Below, in pieces: positions 12,358 to 20,511 of a DNA stretch of 64,000 bases. A model generated the notes under the pieces. The model saw only the letters and a program-made list of their open reading frames with translations. It had not been told where the DNA came from and ran no database searches. This DNA is from Yoonia sp. I 8.24. GTDB lineage: Bacteria > Pseudomonadota > Alphaproteobacteria > Rhodobacterales > Rhodobacteraceae. Position 1 is the first letter of the stretch. The number at the start of each line of letters is the position of its first letter. The translations under genes and the position numbers were made by a program. The DNA lies in NCBI RefSeq assembly GCF_022096995.1, contig NZ_JACXGQ010000002.1, positions 62,001 through 126,000 of the forward strand. Reading direction: 5' to 3'.

Positions 12358-13314
12358 ATGAACGTGATGACCAAGATATTTCTACGAGCGCTCGGATGTG
12401 CGGCGCTTGGCACGGTCGGCATAGCCGAAACCGCCCCCACCTATCAGCTTACCGATGGGCAAACTGTCGGCGAACTCGAGATGTTCCAAGAATGCACCGA
12501 TTGCCCCGAGATGATTGTTCTGCCAATGGAAAAATTTGCTATGGGGGCGCCGCTAGAGCAATCTGCGGCGCTATACCTTTTATGGAACAACGACCCTGCG
12601 CAGGACGAGGTTCTGGGCCTCCCGAGTGAAGGACCAGAACATGAGGTTGTTGTTGATATCCCAATCGCTGTAGGGCGCAATGAGGTCACACGTGCAGAAT
12701 TTTTGGCGTGTGTTACGGATGGTGGGTGCACCCATACGCCGGACCCCGAAATTCTCACACGGCAAGGCAAACGTTATGCCGATGATCCGCGCCACCCGGT
12801 CATGGATGTATCCTATTTCGATATGCTTGAATATGTCACCTGGCTGAACAGCGTGGTCGGGACGCATGCATACCGTCTCCCCACCGAGGCAGAATGGGAA
12901 TACTTGGCGCGCGGTGGTGCAACAACGGTATATGGTCAGGGCGACACCCTGACGGTCGATCAAGCAAATATTGGAATATTCTATTCGGAGAATGGCACTC
13001 ACTTCGGTGATCCAAACAACCGACCAATACCAGTGCCTGTCGATGAGCTGGAAGCAGCCAATGCATGGGGAGTGCGCCATGCCGCAGGGAATATTGCCGA
13101 GCTAACAATGTCGTGCATTACTGAACGGCACCTCGGCCTACCAACAACAAGCGCTTATGCGGCTGCCGCATCAGAAACAGAACAGTGTGAACTCGTCGTC
13201 AAAGGTGGGAGGTTCGGTGCCAGTGCAGAATATGCGCGCCCCGCCAACCGTGGAAATAGATCACAAAACCGAAGGTCGCGCTTTGTGGGCTTTCGTATTC
13301 TTAGAGAAATGTAA
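12358..13314 (+). CDS. Exported SUMF1/FGE-fold protein lacking the catalytic cysteines
   Basis: A 318-residue protein with a signal peptide (about MTKIFLRALGCAALGTVGIA) and a single formylglycine-generating-enzyme (SUMF1) sulfatase-modifying-factor domain. Signature segments are GRNEVTRAEFLAC, HPVMDVSYFD, YRLPTEAEWEYLARGG, AAGNIAEL and the terminal VGFRILRE. In true formylglycine-generating enzymes the segment after KGG carries two active cysteines; here it reads KGGRFGASAEYARPANRG, with no Cys, so sulfatase activation is unlikely. The ATG at 12358 has AGAAGG upstream. Such SUMF1-fold proteins also serve as structural or ligand-binding domains. It probably shares a transcript with the TauE gene. 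Confidence 0.8.
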   Translation: MNVMTKIFLRALGCAALGTVGIAETAPTYQLTDGQTVGELEMFQECTDCPEMIVLPMEKFAMGAPLEQSAALYLLWNNDPAQDEVLGLPSEGPEHEVVVDIPIAVGRNEVTRAEFLACVTDGGCTHTPDPEILTRQGKRYADDPRHPVMDVSYFDMLEYVTWLNSVVGTHAYRLPTEAEWEYLARGGATTVYGQGDTLTVDQANIGIFYSENGTHFGDPNNRPIPVPVDELEAANAWGVRHAAGNIAELTMSCITERHLGLPTTSAYAAAASETEQCELVVKGGRFGASAEYARPANRGNRSQNRRSRFVGFRILREM

Positions 13315-13412
13315 CAAAATAGTAGTGGAGGATTCGCGATGATTTTTTGGGACGCAGGCATGAGTACCCTTCGCTTCTCAATAGCTGCCAAATCTACACG
13401 TCACTGATGAAT

Positions 13413-13454
13413 TGCCGCGCTGCGGCATATTTTCACTTGAACTATCATTCAAGT
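13413..13454. promoter_or_regulatory. Two palindromes upstream of the mcl2 operon
   Basis: TGCCGC-GCT-GCGGCA (13413-13427) is a PhaR-like palindrome. It is followed at 13435-13454 by ACTTGAA-CTATCA-TTCAAGT, a perfect 7-bp inverted repeat with a 6-base spacer. Both lie within 85 bases of the ATG at 13494, where operators would act. The second is unlike any other element in the window. Confidence 0.45.
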
Positions 13455-13493
13455 TCTGGCCATGTATGCGCAATTTTATTGCGAGGAGACATC

Positions 13494-14336
13494 ATGCAGA
13501 CCCGCCCTTTTCGTTCGGCCCTTTATATTCCCGGCTCAAAACCGCGTGCGCTTGATAAGGCGCGCAGTTTGCCTGTGGATGTGATCTTATTTGATCTTGA
13601 AGATGCTGTAGCACCTGATGCGAAGGTTGAAGCGCGCAGTACCTTGGCGGATGCATTGGCGCAGGGCGGATATGGTCCGCGTTTGAAAATCGTGCGGATG
13701 AACGGGCTGGATACAGAGTGGGGCGCGGATGATGCGGCTGCGATTGCAAATATGGACTGCGACGCGATCCTATTGCCCAAGGTGAATAGCACCGCTGATC
13801 TGGATGCGTTGGCCGGGTTGGTGCCAGACCTGCCGATCTGGGCGATGATGGAAACGCCACAAGGGATTTTAAATGCCGCTAGTATCGCGGCCCATCCGCG
13901 CATGGCGGGGTTTGTGCTGGGTACGAATGATCTGGCCAAAGACCTCAACGCGCGCGGGCGGGGGGCGATGATCACTTCGCTCCAACTGTGCGTGCTGGCC
14001 GCGAAAGCCGCGGGTATTGTGGTGCTGGATGGTGTCTATAACGCATTCAAAGATGACGAAGGGTTGCAAGCCGAATGTGCGCAAGGGCGCGATATGGGGT
14101 TTGATGGTAAGACATTGATCCACCCCGCCCAAGTCGCGATTACCAATGCGGCCTTTGGACCGAGCGCGGAAGATATCGATTTGGCGCGCCGCCAGATCGC
14201 CGCCTTTGACGCCGCCGCCGCCGAAGGGCAGGGGGTGGCTGTGGTTGACGGACGCATCGTTGAGAACTTGCATATTGTCACCGCGCGGGCGACGTTGGCC
14301 AAAGCTGACGCCATCACCGCATTGGAGACTTCATGA
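13494..14336 (+). CDS. mcl2: HpcH/HpaI-CitE family CoA lyase, probable (3S)-malyl-CoA thioesterase
   Basis: A 280-residue member of the CitE/malyl-CoA lyase family. Visible features are the opening RSALYIPGSKPRALDKARSL, the metal-ligand region DLEDAV, METPQGILNA and LGTNDLAKDL. Length and start resemble Mcl2, which hydrolyses malyl-CoA in the ethylmalonyl-CoA pathway, rather than Mcl1, which begins QLFGPGSRPA and is longer; a CitE-like or methylmalyl-CoA lyase role cannot be excluded. The ATG at 13494 follows GAGGAG at 5 bases. It heads an operon with nnrU, a DUF1737 gene and mch, which supports the pathway assignment. A CGCAAT-TTT-ATTGCG inverted repeat (13469-13483) touches the ribosome binding site. 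Confidence 0.78.
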   Translation: MQTRPFRSALYIPGSKPRALDKARSLPVDVILFDLEDAVAPDAKVEARSTLADALAQGGYGPRLKIVRMNGLDTEWGADDAAAIANMDCDAILLPKVNSTADLDALAGLVPDLPIWAMMETPQGILNAASIAAHPRMAGFVLGTNDLAKDLNARGRGAMITSLQLCVLAAKAAGIVVLDGVYNAFKDDEGLQAECAQGRDMGFDGKTLIHPAQVAITNAAFGPSAEDIDLARRQIAAFDAAAAEGQGVAVVDGRIVENLHIVTARATLAKADAITALETS

Positions 14337-14878
14337 TATTCTTGCTACTCGGCCTTGCCCTTTGGGTTGGGGTGCATTTTTGGAAACGGCTGGCGCCGAC
14401 ACATCGCGCCAAATTTGGTGACCGGGGCAAAATGGTTGTGGCCATTGGTGCTGTTGTCGGGTTGGTCTTGATGGTTATTGGTTACCGTATGGCACAAGGT
14501 ACCTATTATTGGGGCCGGACCCCGGCGCTGGTAGGGATCAACAACCTGTTGATGCTGCTTGCATTTTACCTTTTTGCGGCCTCTGGATCAAAAGCCCGGA
14601 TCACCCAATACATCCGCCATCCTCAGTTGACCGCCGTGATGATCTGGGCGCTTGCGCATTTGATCGTCAATGGCGACACCCCATCGTTTGTTTTGTTTGG
14701 TGGGTTGCTTGTTTGGGCAAGCTCCGAAGTGCAGCTGATCAACCGTGCGCAACCTGATTGGACACCGGGCCCAGCCGTGCCCGTGAAAAAAGAGATCACC
14801 GCCTTGATCGCCACTCTTGTCGTCTTTGCCGTCGTGGCGGGCGTGCATGTGGCGCTGGGCTATAACCCGTTTGGATAA
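14333..14878 (+). CDS. NnrU-family membrane protein
   Basis: A 181-residue protein with about five membrane helices matching the NnrU family, first named from nitric-oxide-metabolism clusters of Rhodobacter but also common outside them. The YIRHPQLTAVMIWALAHL stretch is the family signature, resembling isoprenylcysteine methyltransferase-like proteins. It overlaps the preceding lyase gene by four bases (ATGA). No denitrification genes are present nearby, so its role here is more likely linked to the carbon-metabolism operon or is general. Confidence 0.85.
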   Translation: MIFLLLGLALWVGVHFWKRLAPTHRAKFGDRGKMVVAIGAVVGLVLMVIGYRMAQGTYYWGRTPALVGINNLLMLLAFYLFAASGSKARITQYIRHPQLTAVMIWALAHLIVNGDTPSFVLFGGLLVWASSEVQLINRAQPDWTPGPAVPVKKEITALIATLVVFAVVAGVHVALGYNPFG

Positions 14879-14881
14879 GAC

Positions 14882-15085
14882 ATGAAAATCTACCGCTTGC
14901 TCACTGAAGACGACACATCTGCGTTTTGCCACAAAGTGTCTTTGGCCCTATCAAAAGGCTGGGAATTGCACGGCGGCCCAACCTATGCGTTTGACCAAGC
15001 CAATGGTGTGATGCGCTGCGGGCAGGCCGTGACCAAAGATATCGACACGCCCTACACACCGGACATGAAGTTGGGCCAGCAATGA
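14882..15085 (+). CDS. DUF1737-domain small protein
   Basis: A 67-residue soluble protein with the DUF1737 pattern YRLLTEDDTSAFCHKV and LSKGWELHGGPTYAFD. Function unknown. It is squeezed between nnrU (3-base gap) and mch (ATGA overlap), so it is cotranscribed and translationally coupled to the mesaconyl-CoA hydratase gene. Confidence 0.85.
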   Translation: MKIYRLLTEDDTSAFCHKVSLALSKGWELHGGPTYAFDQANGVMRCGQAVTKDIDTPYTPDMKLGQQ

Positions 15086-16107
15086 GCAAGACAAACGCAG
15101 GCCGCTTTTTCGAGGATTACGCCGTTGGTGCTGTGATCACCCATGCCGTGCCGCGCACGATCAAGATGGGTGAACGCGCCCTATATCACGCGCTTTACCC
15201 GGCGCGCCACGCGTTACATTCGTCGGATCAATTCGCGCAGAACTGCGGGTTGCCCTTTAGCCCGCTCGATGATCTTGTGACCTTTCACACGGTTTTTGGG
15301 AAAACGGTTCCTGATGTGTCGCTGAACGCGGTTGCCAATCTCGGCTATGCCGAGGGTCGCTGGGAAACGTCGCTGTGGCCGGGTGATACGATCACGGCAA
15401 CATCCGAGGTGATCGGGGTCAAGCAGAATTCGAACGGCAAAAGCGGTGTGGTTTGGGTGCGCACAACCGGGCGCAATCAGCATGGCGAAGTGCTGATGTC
15501 CTACGTGCGTTGGGTCATGGTGCGCAAACGCGGGGACGGTCCCGCGCCTGAAACGGTGATCCCTGCGCTGAACAGCGCCGTTGCGGCGGATGATCTGGTG
15601 ATCCCAGAGGGGCTTGATTTTAGCGCCTATGACTTCGCGCTGGCGGGGGAACCCCACCGCCTATCAGACTATGCGGTGGGCGAAGTCATCGACCATGTGG
15701 ACGGTGTCACCATTGAAGAGGCCGAGCATATGCTTGCGACCCGGCTTTGGCAGAACACCGCCAAGGTGCATTTCGACGCAACCAACCGCCCCGATGGAAA
15801 ACGACTGATCTACGGTGGTCACGTGATTTCTATGGCGCGGGCGCTGTCGTTTAACGGGTTGGCCAATGCGCAAATGATTGTGGCGCTGAATGGCGGCGCG
15901 CATGCGAATCCCTGTTTTGCGGGCGATACAGTGCGGGCGTGGACCGAGGTCCTGGATATCGCCGAAACACCCGCACCGGGCGTCGGCGCGATCCGGCTAA
16001 GGCTGGTTGCGACCAAGGGCGTGGCGGGTGTTCTGCGCACGGATGATGGGAAGTATGACCCCGATGTGCTGCTTGATTTGGATTATTGGGCGTTGATGCC
16101 GGAATGA
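15082..16107 (+). CDS. mch: Mesaconyl-CoA hydratase (MaoC family)
   Basis: Hydrates mesaconyl-CoA to beta-methylmalyl-CoA in the ethylmalonyl-CoA pathway of acetate assimilation. The 341-residue protein is a double hot-dog MaoC-like hydratase: the first domain opens GRFFEDYAVGAVITHAVPRT, and the second contains HFDATNRPDGKRLIYGGHVI with a hydratase-type Asp and His. Length matches the known enzyme. The ecm and ccr genes elsewhere in the window complete the context. It is the last gene of the mcl2 operon; I see no obvious terminator after it. Confidence 0.92.
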   Translation: MSKTNAGRFFEDYAVGAVITHAVPRTIKMGERALYHALYPARHALHSSDQFAQNCGLPFSPLDDLVTFHTVFGKTVPDVSLNAVANLGYAEGRWETSLWPGDTITATSEVIGVKQNSNGKSGVVWVRTTGRNQHGEVLMSYVRWVMVRKRGDGPAPETVIPALNSAVAADDLVIPEGLDFSAYDFALAGEPHRLSDYAVGEVIDHVDGVTIEEAEHMLATRLWQNTAKVHFDATNRPDGKRLIYGGHVISMARALSFNGLANAQMIVALNGGAHANPCFAGDTVRAWTEVLDIAETPAPGVGAIRLRLVATKGVAGVLRTDDGKYDPDVLLDLDYWALMPE

Positions 16108-16398
16108 ACGAGTTGTCCTAACAACTGGGGCGACGTGGGTTCGCTGCCAGGGCGGACCGTCACCGTTATTCTTGCCAATGTCTGCGCTGCGGGGACAAAA
16201 CGTACACTCGATGTAGCTAAGGGAGTGGCAGCTTTGGATGTCAAATTAACCGCCCAAAGAAATGTAGCCAGCCCTTGACTGCCATCCTAGGCTGACGCAA
16301 AAATTGCGCGACGAATCTGAAAGGCTGCGTAACGGGACAAACCTGTTTTGGGGCTTAAGCATTTCCAGTGTCACCGAAATTTTTTGGGAGTCATGTCA

Positions 16399-16839
16399 AT
16401 GTTGTTACGCCTGTTCTCATCAGTTTTTTTTCTCTTGATCGTACCGCATGCGCTTTTGGCGCAGCAGGTTGATTTTGGTGACAACGCAAGTGAATGGGCC
16501 AAGGATGGAAGATGTGACGACCCGCGCTTCGTCGGACCCGGCATGGGAGAACTGGCCTTTGGGACATACTTTGCCCAACCGGATATGATGCATGACGCGC
16601 AAGACTGCCGCATGCAGTACGAGGCGGGAAACGTGAGGTTGCGCGGCATTGATGGTAACGTGATCGACTTTGGTGACAATGCAAGTGAATTTGCCAATAA
16701 TGGTGAATGTGATGACATGCGGTTTGAAGGGGTTGGCATGACTGCCTTGGAACTCTTGTTTGCCGATTTATTGCACGACGCCACAGATTGTCGACGCGGG
16801 TTTGAAAGCAACCGATTGACGCTCGTTGGCATAGAGTAA
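16399..16839 (+). CDS. Exported protein with two copies of a DFGDNASE-type repeat
   Basis: A 146-residue protein with a signal peptide (MLLRLFSSVFFLLIVPHALLA) and two tandem repeats: DFGDNASEWAKDGRCDDPRF and DFGDNASEFANNGECDDMRF, each followed by a G-M-G/T-A/E-L segment and an HDA-x-DCR motif. Each repeat carries two or three Cys and many acidic residues, suggesting a disulfide-stabilised, possibly metal-binding unit; this repeat occurs in other roseobacter exported proteins, function unknown to me. Of two ATGs at 16393 and 16399 the second has GGGAG at the better distance. It stands alone between mch and the sdh operon. Confidence 0.75.
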   Translation: MLLRLFSSVFFLLIVPHALLAQQVDFGDNASEWAKDGRCDDPRFVGPGMGELAFGTYFAQPDMMHDAQDCRMQYEAGNVRLRGIDGNVIDFGDNASEFANNGECDDMRFEGVGMTALELLFADLLHDATDCRRGFESNRLTLVGIE

Positions 16840-16841
16840 GG

Positions 16842-17051
16842 TCAGGGCACATCTTCCGTGCCGTCCAGATCCTGACAGCTAAACTCAGGTGTGTGCTCAT
16901 GAAACAGCCATTCGAATGTCCTGTAGCATCCGGTAAAGTTAGGCTCAAACCTGCCGTTCGCTATGCAGCGATCGATATCCTTAGCTATCTTGGGTGCGTT
17001 GCTGGAGATATGATACAGCTTGTTGAAATTAATTCTGACAAAATAACTCAT
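16842..17051 (-). CDS. Possible small hypothetical protein beside the sdh operator
   Basis: A 69-residue minus-strand frame with a plausible composition (MSYFVRINFNKLYHISSNAP, then charged and aromatic residues with two Cys) but only an AAAAG as weak ribosome binding site. Its start lies 8 bases from the double palindrome at 17059-17093, so if real it is divergent from sdhC and its promoter would overlap that operator. It ends three bases past the stop of the repeat protein, tail to tail. No family recognised; it may be spurious. Confidence 0.35.
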   Translation of the reverse strand: MSYFVRINFNKLYHISSNAPKIAKDIDRCIANGRFEPNFTGCYRTFEWLFHEHTPEFSCQDLDGTEDVP

Positions 17052-17058
17052 CTTTTAT

Positions 17059-17093
17059 TTTGTGATCACATGGAAAAAATGTGTGATCACAAA
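17059..17093. promoter_or_regulatory. Double-palindrome operator upstream of sdhC
   Basis: TGTGATCACA at 17061-17070 and 17082-17091, each extended by TT or AA on the outer side, is separated by an 11-base spacer containing A6. Arms, spacing (21 bp between centres) and A-rich spacer are the same as at 10233-10267 upstream of sucC. It lies 137 bases before the sdhC ATG, and is the best candidate for coordinated control of the two TCA operons. Confidence 0.8.
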
Positions 17094-17229
17094 AGCTGAC
17101 TTTTTCCAAAATTGCGTCAATTATTCACTGTTTATCCATCTTACTTTGCGTGACTCTTGGCTTGAATTGGTGCAAAAAAGAGCCAAAGGCGCAACCGAAA
17201 TGGCAGCCAAGCCAAAGAAGGGAACATTC

Positions 17230-17619
17230 ATGGCCGACAATAAACAGGACAACCGTCCTCTGTCACCGTTCATGATCGGGCAATATTACCGCCCACAGTG
17301 GACGTCGATGACGTCAATCTTTACGCGGATTACCGGGCTCTCGTTGCTTGTCGCATCATTGTTGATTGTTTGGTGGTTTGTTGCTGCCGCATCTGGCCCG
17401 GACGCATTTGCAACTGCAAATGGTTTTTTGACCAGCTGGTTTGGCGATTTGATCTTGTTCCTGTCAACATGGGCGATGTTTTATCACATGCTGTTCGGCA
17501 TTCGTCACTTGATCTGGGATTCAGGTCGGATGCTTGAAGTCGATGAATCCGAATTATACGCGCAGGCCGCGTTGGTTGGGTCCGTTTTGCTGACGATCTT
17601 TGTCGTCGTCGTACTGTAA
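17230..17619 (+). CDS. sdhC: Succinate dehydrogenase cytochrome b556 subunit
   Basis: Membrane anchor subunit of complex II, which with SdhD binds haem b and ubiquinone. The 129-residue protein has the family opening RPLSPFMIGQYYRPQWTSMT, three membrane helices, and the haem-ligand region MFYHMLFGIRHLIWD. The ATG at 17230 has AGAAGGGA upstream and is the family start; the in-frame extension upstream is not coding. First gene of sdhCDA-lipoprotein-lipoprotein-sdhB. Confidence 0.95.
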   Translation: MADNKQDNRPLSPFMIGQYYRPQWTSMTSIFTRITGLSLLVASLLIVWWFVAAASGPDAFATANGFLTSWFGDLILFLSTWAMFYHMLFGIRHLIWDSGRMLEVDESELYAQAALVGSVLLTIFVVVVL

Positions 17620-17631
17620 GGGAGACGGATC

Positions 17632-18003
17632 ATGGGTTTTATCACTGACCGTAAACGCGCTGCGGGGCTTGGCTCTGCGAAAACTGGTACCGAACATCAT
17701 TGGCATATGATGGTCACCTCTGTGGCACTGCTGCCGCTTGTGATTATGTTTATCTTTTCATTCGGGGCGATCCTTGGGTCGCCCTATTCCGAAGTGATCG
17801 CCTATTATCAACGTCCGTTCCCGGCGATGATTGCGATCTTGACCATGCTGGTTGGGTTTAACCATTTTGCCCATGGCGCCCGGTCCACCATCGAAGATTA
17901 CACCGGCGGGTTGACCCGCAAAGGTTTGATCATCGGTGTGAACTGCCTGTCTTATTCTGCTGCTGCCTTTGCGATTTTCGCAATTGTGCGCATCGCCCTT
18001 TAA
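17632..18003 (+). CDS. sdhD: Succinate dehydrogenase hydrophobic membrane anchor subunit
   Basis: The second anchor of complex II, 123 residues with three membrane helices. Family features are the N-terminal GTEHHWHMMVTSVALLPL and the haem-b histidine region FNHFAHGARSTIEDY. It follows sdhC by 12 bases, with GGGAGA as ribosome binding site. Confidence 0.95.
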   Translation: MGFITDRKRAAGLGSAKTGTEHHWHMMVTSVALLPLVIMFIFSFGAILGSPYSEVIAYYQRPFPAMIAILTMLVGFNHFAHGARSTIEDYTGGLTRKGLIIGVNCLSYSAAAFAIFAIVRIAL

Positions 18004-18023
18004 TTTAGCGGAGCAACAAAACA

Positions 18024-19829
18024 ATGGCTGCATACGAATACGAAACCCACACCTATGACGCGATCGTTGTCGGTGCTGGTGGTGCTGGTCTGCGCGCGAC
18101 GCTGGGTCTGGCGGAACAAGGGCTGCGGACAGCCTGTATCTCAAAGGTGTTTCCAACCCGCTCGCACACAGTTGCGGCGCAAGGTGGTATCGCTGCTTCG
18201 CTGGGGAACATGGGCCCCGATAGCTGGCAGTGGCATATGTATGATACTGTGAAAGGGTCTGACTGGTTGGGTGACACAGATGCGATGGAATATCTCGCAC
18301 GCGAAGCCCCCAAAGCGGTATACGAGCTAGAGCACTACGGTGTGCCATTCTCGCGTACTGAAGAAGGCAAGATTTACCAGCGTCCATTTGGCGGCCACAC
18401 CACCGAATTTGGCGAAGGCCCGCCCGTGCAACGGACCTGTGCCGCTGCTGACCGGACCGGTCACGCGATTTTGCACACGCTTTATGGGCAATCGCTGAAA
18501 CAGCAGGCTGAATTCTACATCGAATATTTCGCGCTTGATTTGATCATGTCCGAAGATGGCGTCTGCCAAGGCGTCATCGCATGGAAGCTTGACGATGGCA
18601 CGATGCATGTGTTCAACGCAAAAACTGTTGTGCTCGCGACCGGCGGCTATGGCCGCGCCTATTTCTCAGCCACGTCTGCACACACCTGTACAGGTGACGG
18701 CGGCGGTATGGTGGCGCGTCAGGGGCTGCCACTTCAGGACATGGAATTCGTGCAATTCCACCCAACCGGTATTTACGGCGCTGGCTGTCTGATCACCGAA
18801 GGCGCGCGCGGCGAAGGTGGGTATCTCACCAACTCTGAAGGTGAACGGTTTATGGAGCGGTACGCCCCGAACTACAAAGACCTTGCTCCGCGTGATTATG
18901 TCAGCCGCTGTATGACAATGGAAATTCGCGAAGGGCGCGGTGTGGGCGCAGGCGGTGATCATATTCACCTCAACCTCAACCACCTCCCATCCGAAGCGCT
19001 GGCAGAACGTCTGCCGGGTATTTCTGAATCGGCCAAGATTTTTGCCGGTGTTGACGTGACCAAAGAGCCGATCCCGGTTCTGCCGACAGTGCACTATAAC
19101 ATGGGCGGTATCCCAACCAACTATTACGGTGAGGTGCTGAACCCCACTGCCAAAGATCCAAACGCTGTTGTGCCGGGCCTGATGGCCGTTGGCGAAGCTG
19201 GCTGTGCCTCTGTGCATGGTGCGAACCGTCTTGGGTCGAATTCGCTGATTGATCTTGTGGTGTTTGGCCGCGCGGCTGCAATTCGTGCAGGCGAAGTGGT
19301 TGATCGCAACGCGCCAAACCCAACATTGAACCAGCCATCTGTTGATGCGTGTTTTGATCGTTTTGACGGGCTGCGCCACGCCAAAGGCAACATTGCCACG
19401 GCTGATCTGCGCCTTGAGATGCAAAAGGCGATGCAGGCAGACGCTGCGGTGTTCCGCACCGACAAAACTCTGGCCGAAGGTGTTGAGAAAATGACGGCGA
19501 TTGCGGGTAAGATGGATGACCTCAAGGTCACTGATCGCAGCCTGGTTTGGAACTCTGACCTGATGGAAACACTGGAACTGACCAACCTGATGCCAAACGC
19601 TTTGGCAACAATCGTTGGCGCTGAGGCCCGCAAGGAAAGCCGTGGCGCCCACGCGCATGAAGACTACGCAACGCGTGACGATGAAAACTGGCGGGTGCAC
19701 ACAATCAGCCACGTTGACGGCAATAGCGTCAAGCTCAGCCACCGTCCTGTCATCACGACCCCACTGACAACCGAAAAGCAGGGCGGAATTTCCGAAGCGA
19801 AAATCGCGCCCAAAGAAAGGACGTTCTAA
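18024..19829 (+). CDS. sdhA: Succinate dehydrogenase flavoprotein subunit
   Basis: Oxidises succinate to fumarate with covalently bound FAD and passes electrons to SdhB. The 601-residue protein has [12 protein letters not shown] (FAD fold), [14 protein letters not shown] with the flavinylated His48, and the substrate-site segments HPTGIYG and [15 protein letters not shown]. It has the usual length and the [24 protein letters not shown] FAD-cap motif (here [17 protein letters not shown]). Its stop overlaps the next lipoprotein's start (TAATG). Confidence 0.98.
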   Translation: MAAYEYETHTYDAIVVGAGGAGLRATLGLAEQGLRTACISKVFPTRSHTVAAQGGIAASLGNMGPDSWQWHMYDTVKGSDWLGDTDAMEYLAREAPKAVYELEHYGVPFSRTEEGKIYQRPFGGHTTEFGEGPPVQRTCAAADRTGHAILHTLYGQSLKQQAEFYIEYFALDLIMSEDGVCQGVIAWKLDDGTMHVFNAKTVVLATGGYGRAYFSATSAHTCTGDGGGMVARQGLPLQDMEFVQFHPTGIYGAGCLITEGARGEGGYLTNSEGERFMERYAPNYKDLAPRDYVSRCMTMEIREGRGVGAGGDHIHLNLNHLPSEALAERLPGISESAKIFAGVDVTKEPIPVLPTVHYNMGGIPTNYYGEVLNPTAKDPNAVVPGLMAVGEAGCASVHGANRLGSNSLIDLVVFGRAAAIRAGEVVDRNAPNPTLNQPSVDACFDRFDGLRHAKGNIATADLRLEMQKAMQADAAVFRTDKTLAEGVEKMTAIAGKMDDLKVTDRSLVWNSDLMETLELTNLMPNALATIVGAEARKESRGAHAHEDYATRDDENWRVHTISHVDGNSVKLSHRPVITTPLTTEKQGGISEAKIAPKERTF

Positions 19830-20167
19830 TGTGGAAATATGGATTGATTGCTGCGACAGCCTTTGGCCTGTCTGGGTGTCTTGACGCGTCTGATAGCGTC
19901 GACCAAATCGCGCGCAGCAGCGCAAAAACTGTGGTGAATGGCGTCGTCGAGAGCAAGTTCCCTGGGGTCGATGCGACACCGGTGACCGATTGTATTATCG
20001 ACAACGCATCCAGCAGCGAAATCGTTGAAATCGCACAGGCTGCTGTTGTTGGCACGACCTCTGCGACAACGGATCTGGTGGTCGAAATTGCCGGGCGTCC
20101 GGATACGATTTCATGCATCGCGGACGATACATTGGGTGTTGGCGATCTTTTGTCGGTGTTTGGCTGA
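19829..20167 (+). CDS. Small lipoprotein in the sdh operon (first of two)
   Basis: A 112-residue predicted lipoprotein: [20 protein letters not shown] has a hydrophobic signal and the lipobox LSGC near residue 17. The mature part is small, Ser/Thr/Val rich, with two further Cys (TDCII, ISCIA) that could form a disulfide. Start and stop overlap sdhA and the next gene (TAATG, TGATG), so it is made from the sdh mRNA. No family recognised. A role in complex II assembly is conceivable but the protein would be outside the cytoplasm. Confidence 0.78.
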   Translation: MWKYGLIAATAFGLSGCLDASDSVDQIARSSAKTVVNGVVESKFPGVDATPVTDCIIDNASSSEIVEIAQAAVVGTTSATTDLVVEIAGRPDTISCIADDTLGVGDLLSVFG

Positions 20168-20469
20168 TGCGCGTGTGGCGGGGCAGTTTCGCAATTTTGG
20201 CCATGTGCCTTGTGGGTGCCTGCGCGGCAACGCCGCCTACGCCCGAGGAAGCAGCCCAACGTTGCGAAGAACGTGCGCGTGCCGCCCAAGCCCCCACTGG
20301 TGGGGTCAGCGTTGGTGTAAATAGCGACACAGGTGTTTCAACCGGTATCAGTATCGGCTTGTCCGCCGATCTGCTGCGCGGACGTGACCCGCAAGAAGTA
20401 TACGAAAGCTGCGTCATTGATTTGACGGGCGAAATGCCGATCCGCCCCGCGCGGCTGCGGTCATTGTAA
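20167..20469 (+). CDS. Small lipoprotein in the sdh operon (second of two)
   Basis: A 100-residue predicted lipoprotein with lipobox LVGAC (MRVWRGSFAILAMCLVGACA) and a Pro/Glu-rich mature part, then GGVSVGVNSDTGVSTGISIG, a Gly/Val/Ser alternating stretch suggestive of beta structure. The ATG overlaps the stop of the first lipoprotein (TGATG), and sdhB follows 42 bases on. No family recognised. Confidence 0.75.
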   Translation: MRVWRGSFAILAMCLVGACAATPPTPEEAAQRCEERARAAQAPTGGVSVGVNSDTGVSTGISIGLSADLLRGRDPQEVYESCVIDLTGEMPIRPARLRSL

Positions 20470-20511
20470 GAATTTTCGGGCAATATAGCCCGTGACGGAA
20501 GGAACATCGCG

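Noticed and set aside
18666..19979. A 437-codon open frame on the strand opposite sdhA
   Set aside because: It lies wholly over a strongly conserved gene, has shadow-like His/Cys/Arg-rich composition and no ribosome binding site; it follows from codon bias of sdhA.
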